A DNA stretch of 64,000 bases, from NCBI RefSeq assembly GCF_010681825.2, contig NZ_CP066776.1, positions 2,046,001 to 2,110,000 of the forward strand, given 5' to 3'. A model generated the notes under the pieces. That model saw only the letters and a list, made by a program, of their open reading frames with translations, made no database searches and had not been told where the DNA came from. Below, piece by piece: positions 59,536-64,000 of this stretch. The DNA is from Sulfuriroseicoccus oceanibius. Its GTDB lineage: Bacteria; Verrucomicrobiota; Verrucomicrobiia; Verrucomicrobiales; SLCJ01. The position numbers and the translations under genes are program-made. The first letter of the stretch is position 1. Every line of letters starts with the position of its first letter.

Positions 59536-60770
59536 ACAAACATCTGCTGAAGGAGGCCTTTTTTGAAAGTGTGGGTGTGAGTGATCTGAGCGTCGGCTTG
59601 TTCGATTTTGCGGTCGAGCTCCGTGAGGAAGCTGGCGATTTTGATTTGCTCGGAAATCGATGGGAGTTGAATGGGCATGTGTTTCATTTCATCGGTATCG
59701 AGTTTTCCAGCGCCGATCCCAGTTCCCACGACTTTGTGAAGCAAGATGTTCTCCGACGCGATGAACCACTGGAGAAGAAAGGCGGGCGACAGGTCGCTGG
59801 CCGGAGTGAGTGCCTTGACGTCTTGGTTGTATGCCACCTCCCTCATGGTGATGCCGACGGGAATCCGGTTCCAAAGCATGCTGCCACGAACGAGCAGGAG
59901 TAGAGATCCTTTGGAGGCTATCTTAGACCCTGATTTCACTCCTTCTGCGGTTAGTCTTAGCTTGGAGTCAGAATAATATCTGCCATGCATCGAGATGGCA
60001 CTCATCCAAGGGATTTCTCCATTCCAATAGGAATCGTTGTCTTTTGATGGGGTTCCGCCAGATGACCATTTTGTAACTTCCCCCAGCTTCTTCTCCTCCC
60101 AATCAGGGAATGGGTTTCCTTGGTCGTCTTTGAAGCGGAGTTCTTGGGAGAAGAGTTTCTGCATGACGCCCTTTTTGTAGTCCAGGAGGAGGGACTTCTT
60201 GCGCTTGAGCTGGTCGATGCGGGCGTCCACCGCGCTCAAGAAGGCGGCGATCTTCTTTTGCTCGGGAAGGGAGGGAAGGTGGATGGCTATGCGAGCGATA
60301 TCTTCAATGTTGATTCTCTTTACTGTGGAGCCAATCTCGTAACGGTAAATCTGACGCTCGCCTGCTGGGGACAGGATGTAGTATAGCAAGTACCCGTGAT
60401 CGAGTTGATTGTCGTGACTTCTCAAGAGAACCATGCGTTGCCCCATGCAGAGTTTGAAGTCTTTTGGTACTAAGCATGTTTCGCCAGCCGGAGCTTCCCT
60501 TGTGAACAGCAAGTCTCCAGGGATTGGTATAGTTCGTCTAGTCCACTCTCGGTACCCTTCCTTTGAGGTGAACTTCATGTCGTCGTGAACAATCGTTCCG
60601 TTTCGGATGTTGCTCGTTCGAACGACGGCGTACTCAGAATGACTAACGTAAGGAGCTGTCTTGTGCTCACAGTCGACGATTTTGCACAGCTGAGATATCG
60701 TGCCTGTCTGCGAAGAGGGAGGGAATTCTTGAAACCTAAGATTCGGCACCAATGTCGTTTCCTCGCTCAT
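59532..60770 (-). CDS. hsdS: Type I restriction-modification, S (specificity) subunit
   Basis: 412 residues with the usual two halves. The first target-recognition domain (about 20-165) ends at the spacer helix LPSLPEQKKIAAFLSAVDARIDQLKRKKSLLLDYKKGVMQ in outline, and the second domain (about 222-370, starting DWEEKKLGEVTKWSSGGTPS) ends at the matching LPSISEQIKIASFLTELDRKIEQ. It gives the enzyme its bipartite DNA target. It begins 1 base after hsdM ends. The stop overlaps the start of the KAP gene (ATGA). Confidence 0.95.
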   Translation of the reverse strand: MSEETTLVPNLRFQEFPPSSQTGTISQLCKIVDCEHKTAPYVSHSEYAVVRTSNIRNGTIVHDDMKFTSKEGYREWTRRTIPIPGDLLFTREAPAGETCLVPKDFKLCMGQRMVLLRSHDNQLDHGYLLYYILSPAGERQIYRYEIGSTVKRINIEDIARIAIHLPSLPEQKKIAAFLSAVDARIDQLKRKKSLLLDYKKGVMQKLFSQELRFKDDQGNPFPDWEEKKLGEVTKWSSGGTPSKDNDSYWNGEIPWMSAISMHGRYYSDSKLRLTAEGVKSGSKIASKGSLLLLVRGSMLWNRIPVGITMREVAYNQDVKALTPASDLSPAFLLQWFIASENILLHKVVGTGIGAGKLDTDEMKHMPIQLPSISEQIKIASFLTELDRKIEQADAQITHTHTFKKGLLQQMFV

Positions 60771-60771
60771 C

Positions 60772-62337
60772 TCAGAATGGTGTCTTGAGGTTGAGTTCCT
60801 TGCAGAATGCGGCGATTTCCTCGTTGGTCGCCCTCATCTCGCTTTCCAGCGCGACGAGTTCGTCGCTCACCGCATCGAGGTCGACCGGTTCTTCCTCTTC
60901 GAAGGTATCGACGTAGCGGGGGATGTTGAGGTTGAAGTCGTTCTCGGTGATCTCGCTGAGCGGGGCGACGTAGGAGAACTTGTCGCTGGTTTCGCGCTTC
61001 TGGTAGGTGGCGACGATGCGGTCGATGTCCTCGGCGCGCAGTTGGTTTTGGTTGCCGACTTTCTCGAAGTGAGCCGACGCGTCGACGAACAAAATGTCGT
61101 CGGCATGTTGGCGGTTCTTTTTGAAGACGAGGATGGCGGTGGGGATGCCGGTGCCGAAGAAGATGTTGGCGGGTAGGCCGATGACGGTATCGAGGCAGTT
61201 GAGTTCGTCGATGAGGTGTTTGCGGATGACGCCTTCGGCCGCGCCACGGAAGAGCACCCCGTGGGGGAGCACGACCGCCATCGTGCCGTCCTCATCCAGA
61301 TGGTGGATCATGTGTTGGACGAAGGCGAAGTCGGCCTTGGTCTTGGGGGCGAGCTTGCCGTAAGCGGAGAAGCGTTCGTCGATTTCGAGCACGGTGCTGG
61401 CCGACCACTTGGCCGAGAAGGGCGGGTTGGCGACAATGGCATCGAAGCGTAAGTCGGCGTGCTGTGGTGCCGGGTGTTCGAGTGTGTCCTCGTTGCGCAG
61501 GTCGAAGCGCGAGTAGTGCACCCCGTGCAGGATCATGTTCATCCGCGCCAGGTTGTAGGTGGTCGGGTTCATCTCCTGGCCGTAGAACATGGCCACGTCA
61601 TCGACCTCTTTGGCCACGCGCAACAGGAGCGAGCCGGACCCGCAGGTGGGGTCGTAGACGCTGCGCAGCACCGACTTGTCCGCCGTGACGATGCGCGCGA
61701 GGATGGTCGAGACCTGCTGTGGCGTGTAGAACTCGCCGGCCTTCTTGCCCGCGCCGCTGGCGAACTGACCGATGAGATATTCGTAGGCATCACCGAGGAC
61801 GTCGGAGTCGGCTTCTTCGAGCTTGAAGTCGATCGCATCGAGGTGGGTGAGCACTTTCGCAATCAGCTCGTTGCGTGCTTTCACCGTCTTGCCCAGCTTC
61901 GACGAGTCGAGCTGGATCTCATCGAAGAGCGACTCGAAGTCCTCCTCCGAGTCGGTTCCCTGGGTGGAGTTTTCGATGTGTTTGAGCACCAGGTTGAGTT
62001 CCTCCAGGATGAACCCACCCGAGCGCCCCTTGGCGGCGATAGCGGAAAAGAGCTCGGTCGGTGCGAGGTAGTAGCCCAGCCCTTCGAGTGCCTCGTCGTG
62101 GATGGCATCGAGCAGGTCACGCCCCAGCTCGGAGTCGGCATTGAGTTCGGTGAACTCAGTGATGTCCTCGCGGACGAGCAGCCCGTTGGCGTAGAGGTGC
62201 ATCTTCTCCGACAGATACTTGTAGAAGATGAAGCCGAGGATGTAGTCGCGGAACTCATCGGCCCCCATTTTCCCTCTGAGGGTATTGGCGATATTCCAGA
62301 GCTGGGATTCGAGCTGTTTCTTTTGGTCTTCGGACAT
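60772..62337 (-). CDS. hsdM: Type I restriction-modification, M (methylase) subunit
   Basis: 521 residues from the ATG at 62337 (MSEDQKKQLESQLWNIANTLRG in outline is the normal family start; the frame is open further upstream but not conserved in style). The helical N-terminal domain has YILGFIFYKYLSEK. The SAM site is DPTCGSGSLLLRV and the catalytic motif IV is NPPF, as in N6-adenine methylases; FYTPQQVSTILARI precedes them. With HsdS it forms the methylase, and with HsdR the restriction enzyme. Confidence 0.96.
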   Translation of the reverse strand: MSEDQKKQLESQLWNIANTLRGKMGADEFRDYILGFIFYKYLSEKMHLYANGLLVREDITEFTELNADSELGRDLLDAIHDEALEGLGYYLAPTELFSAIAAKGRSGGFILEELNLVLKHIENSTQGTDSEEDFESLFDEIQLDSSKLGKTVKARNELIAKVLTHLDAIDFKLEEADSDVLGDAYEYLIGQFASGAGKKAGEFYTPQQVSTILARIVTADKSVLRSVYDPTCGSGSLLLRVAKEVDDVAMFYGQEMNPTTYNLARMNMILHGVHYSRFDLRNEDTLEHPAPQHADLRFDAIVANPPFSAKWSASTVLEIDERFSAYGKLAPKTKADFAFVQHMIHHLDEDGTMAVVLPHGVLFRGAAEGVIRKHLIDELNCLDTVIGLPANIFFGTGIPTAILVFKKNRQHADDILFVDASAHFEKVGNQNQLRAEDIDRIVATYQKRETSDKFSYVAPLSEITENDFNLNIPRYVDTFEEEEPVDLDAVSDELVALESEMRATNEEIAAFCKELNLKTPF

Positions 62338-62461
62338 GGGGCGGGGCTGGGTAGCGGAAAAGGGGTAGGAGACGAATAAAGAACCGGAACTGGCTATGGA
62401 TGCAAGTCTTGGTAGCAATGGATTTGCACCGTTTGGCGGGATTAGGATGTCGGCGCTTGCT

Positions 62462-63808
62462 TCATACAGGTGTTGCCGACAATACAATCCCGTCACCGAC
62501 CCTATGCGCTTGAACCGTCCACAGGCGGTTCAAGTCGCCCCCGAGAAACTCGTCCGGTTGAAAGCCGTAGAGGTTATGTTCGAACTTGAATGGTGTGAGG
62601 ACCCTCTTTTCGATGGTATTCTCGAGGGAAGATAAAGCCTTGATGGTCCACTTGAAATACAGGCAGTCTTCTGGGTCGGAGCTGGCATCCTTGGTCCTTT
62701 CCAGTTCGACCATAGAAAGCTCCTCGAATGTGTACAGAAACCGAGCAACAGCGACCGTAGTCTTTGTGTCGCTGAATCGACGTTGCGCCTGGATTTTTAC
62801 TGTGCCAGTGCGGGAAAGCAGAGCGTCGGCATCCTGATCGAACGTCATTGTTAACTGGTACTCTCTGTGGTCGATTAGCAATCTGTCGGCGAGAACCACG
62901 CCTGGGGCGAAGTAACTGATACGAGTGCCAGCCAAGCGGGCGAATGCGAAGTTGCCTCGCTCTATGTTGACCATGGGGTAGCGGAACAGGTGCTGGGGGG
63001 CGATGCCTATGGACTCAATCAGTCCGATGAAGCTGTCGCGTCTATCTGCAGGGGTGAGCGAGCAACTAAGAGCGCCGTTGGAGTGAAATTTCAGACGAGC
63101 CGTGATCTGCTTTGAGGCTTGCCACGTCTTCTCATTGAGCGCCTTTTTTAGTCTGGTTCTCCATTGTTCTCTGCGGCGGCGCTCGCGAGCCTGGTTGACG
63201 CGCTCTTGGAGTGCTTTCTTACGTTGCGCTCGCGCGGCCTCACGCTGGCGCTTGAGCTCCTCTAGCTGTTGGTCGATGGCCAAGGATTCCTGCTTCAGTT
63301 GTTCGAAATCCTGTTGAAGGGGCGCGACCAGAGCTTCCATTTTCAGAATCTCATCAAGGTCCACCTTCGTTGACTTCGCCTGGATTTCCTCGACGTATTC
63401 AACGACGCGAGCTGTCGGAGTGCTAAATCCTGAGATCACATTCGCCTCAATGTTCTTCCGGCCTCGGTGGGTGAGGTTCTGACTCCCGATAGCAAACGAT
63501 GTGTCATCGATGAGGATTATTTTGGCGTGTAGATCCTCGCAGTGAAAAACTTGCACGCCAGACTGCACCAACATTTTCAGCGCTGCGATGTCTGAGGCTT
63601 TGGTGATGAAGTTGATTGCCTTGAACTGAGTGATGAGAATGCGGCTGGTCGCATCCGAAGTCAGAAGTACTCGCGGGTCGGTGACATAGGGTGAGCAGAT
63701 CTTGAGCTCGTTTGCTGATTCGGCAAGATCTCTGACGCTCTTGGGCAGGATGTTTCTGGCAGCAAATCGTGCACTCCCTTTTGAGGTAGGTGGCGCTGAG
63801 AGGGGCAT
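62462..63808 (-). CDS. PLD-like nuclease-fold protein with coiled coil
   Basis: 448 residues from the ATG at 63808 (a TTG at 63928 would add 40 poorly patterned residues). Residues about 15-140 are a single phospholipase-D-like domain: HAKIILID gives the HxKx4D motif (His94, Lys96, Asp101), followed by GSQN (108-111). One motif per chain means the active site would form in a dimer, as in Nuc/BfiI nucleases. A long charged coiled coil (about 160-225) follows, then a C-terminal domain of about 220 residues that I cannot name. It lies 124 bases upstream of hsdM on the same strand, at the entrance of the restriction operon. Confidence 0.82.
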   Translation of the reverse strand: MPLSAPPTSKGSARFAARNILPKSVRDLAESANELKICSPYVTDPRVLLTSDATSRILITQFKAINFITKASDIAALKMLVQSGVQVFHCEDLHAKIILIDDTSFAIGSQNLTHRGRKNIEANVISGFSTPTARVVEYVEEIQAKSTKVDLDEILKMEALVAPLQQDFEQLKQESLAIDQQLEELKRQREAARAQRKKALQERVNQARERRRREQWRTRLKKALNEKTWQASKQITARLKFHSNGALSCSLTPADRRDSFIGLIESIGIAPQHLFRYPMVNIERGNFAFARLAGTRISYFAPGVVLADRLLIDHREYQLTMTFDQDADALLSRTGTVKIQAQRRFSDTKTTVAVARFLYTFEELSMVELERTKDASSDPEDCLYFKWTIKALSSLENTIEKRVLTPFKFEHNLYGFQPDEFLGGDLNRLWTVQAHRVGDGIVLSATPV

Positions 63809-64000
63809 TTCTACGGTTTCTGGTTGAGAGTGTGTTCGGGGGGGGAGTTTGGCAAACTTGCTACACCTGATATGCAGCTCTCTGAATCTTTGTTCGCGCT
63901 TTTCGCCTGCTTGGCTTTCTATTAACAAACATTGATTCTGGCAATAGGTTTCGCGAGGCCGCCAGCTGTTCGTGGGCTTGTTTATCGCTAGTGAATGCGG

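Overview
This window looks like chromosome from a Verrucomicrobiota bacterium (probably order Verrucomicrobiales). That placement is an inference from a Minf_1886-family gene, several lineage-type exported proteins, the scpA-scpB-pheA order, many genes without a clear Shine-Dalgarno, and hairpin-rich intergenic DNA. No rRNA, tRNA or CRISPR array was recognised.

Layout. 1-5.8 kb: the end of argG, an exported sialidase, a sigma-54 activator with an altered receiver domain, proC and a small conserved gene. 5.9-12.4 kb: a leftward set with two secreted or anchored proteins and an ABCG-type transporter, divergent from an AsmA-like protein. 12.8-16.9 kb: small membrane, zinc-ribbon and lipoprotein genes, a PPC-domain protein, an S10 peptidase and a YlbF-like protein. 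17-23.8 kb: a four-gene efflux operon (TetR regulator, NodT-type outer-membrane factor, MFP adaptor, RND pump). 24.5-31 kb: leftward genes for an exported possible double-psi barrel protein, a GlcD-type oxidase, a MoxR ATPase, a large exported protein and a YkgJ protein. 31-34 kb: malate dehydrogenase, a triple 152-bp repeat and a complete IS256-family element with an 8-bp target duplication. 34-38.4 kb: a sulfatase, then arsR-GAPDH-arsJ, a recognised arsenate detoxification set in which GAPDH makes 1-arseno-3-phosphoglycerate and ArsJ exports it. 38.7-45.9 kb: purD, a HAD phosphatase fused to dihydroneopterin aldolase, a SNF2 helicase and a Minf_1886 protein. 46-52.7 kb: scpA-scpB-pheA (leftward), a PLC-like phosphodiesterase, folD and obgE.

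53.2-63.8 kb is a leftward defence island read PLD-like nuclease, hsdM, hsdS, KAP P-loop NTPase, hsdR, EEP-family nuclease. The four central genes are almost seamlessly joined (1-bp gap, 4-bp overlap, 13-bp gap). A membrane-anchored KAP NTPase is thus built into a type I restriction-modification operon, with nuclease-fold genes on both sides. This is the best candidate for an under-described system here.

Between genes the DNA is rich in short perfect hairpins. Their stems differ but their loops repeat a few words (GGAA, GGAG, TGAA, GCA, GAA and complements), and they sit inside larger direct repeats of 138-350 bp. These look like small non-autonomous repeat families rather than genes.
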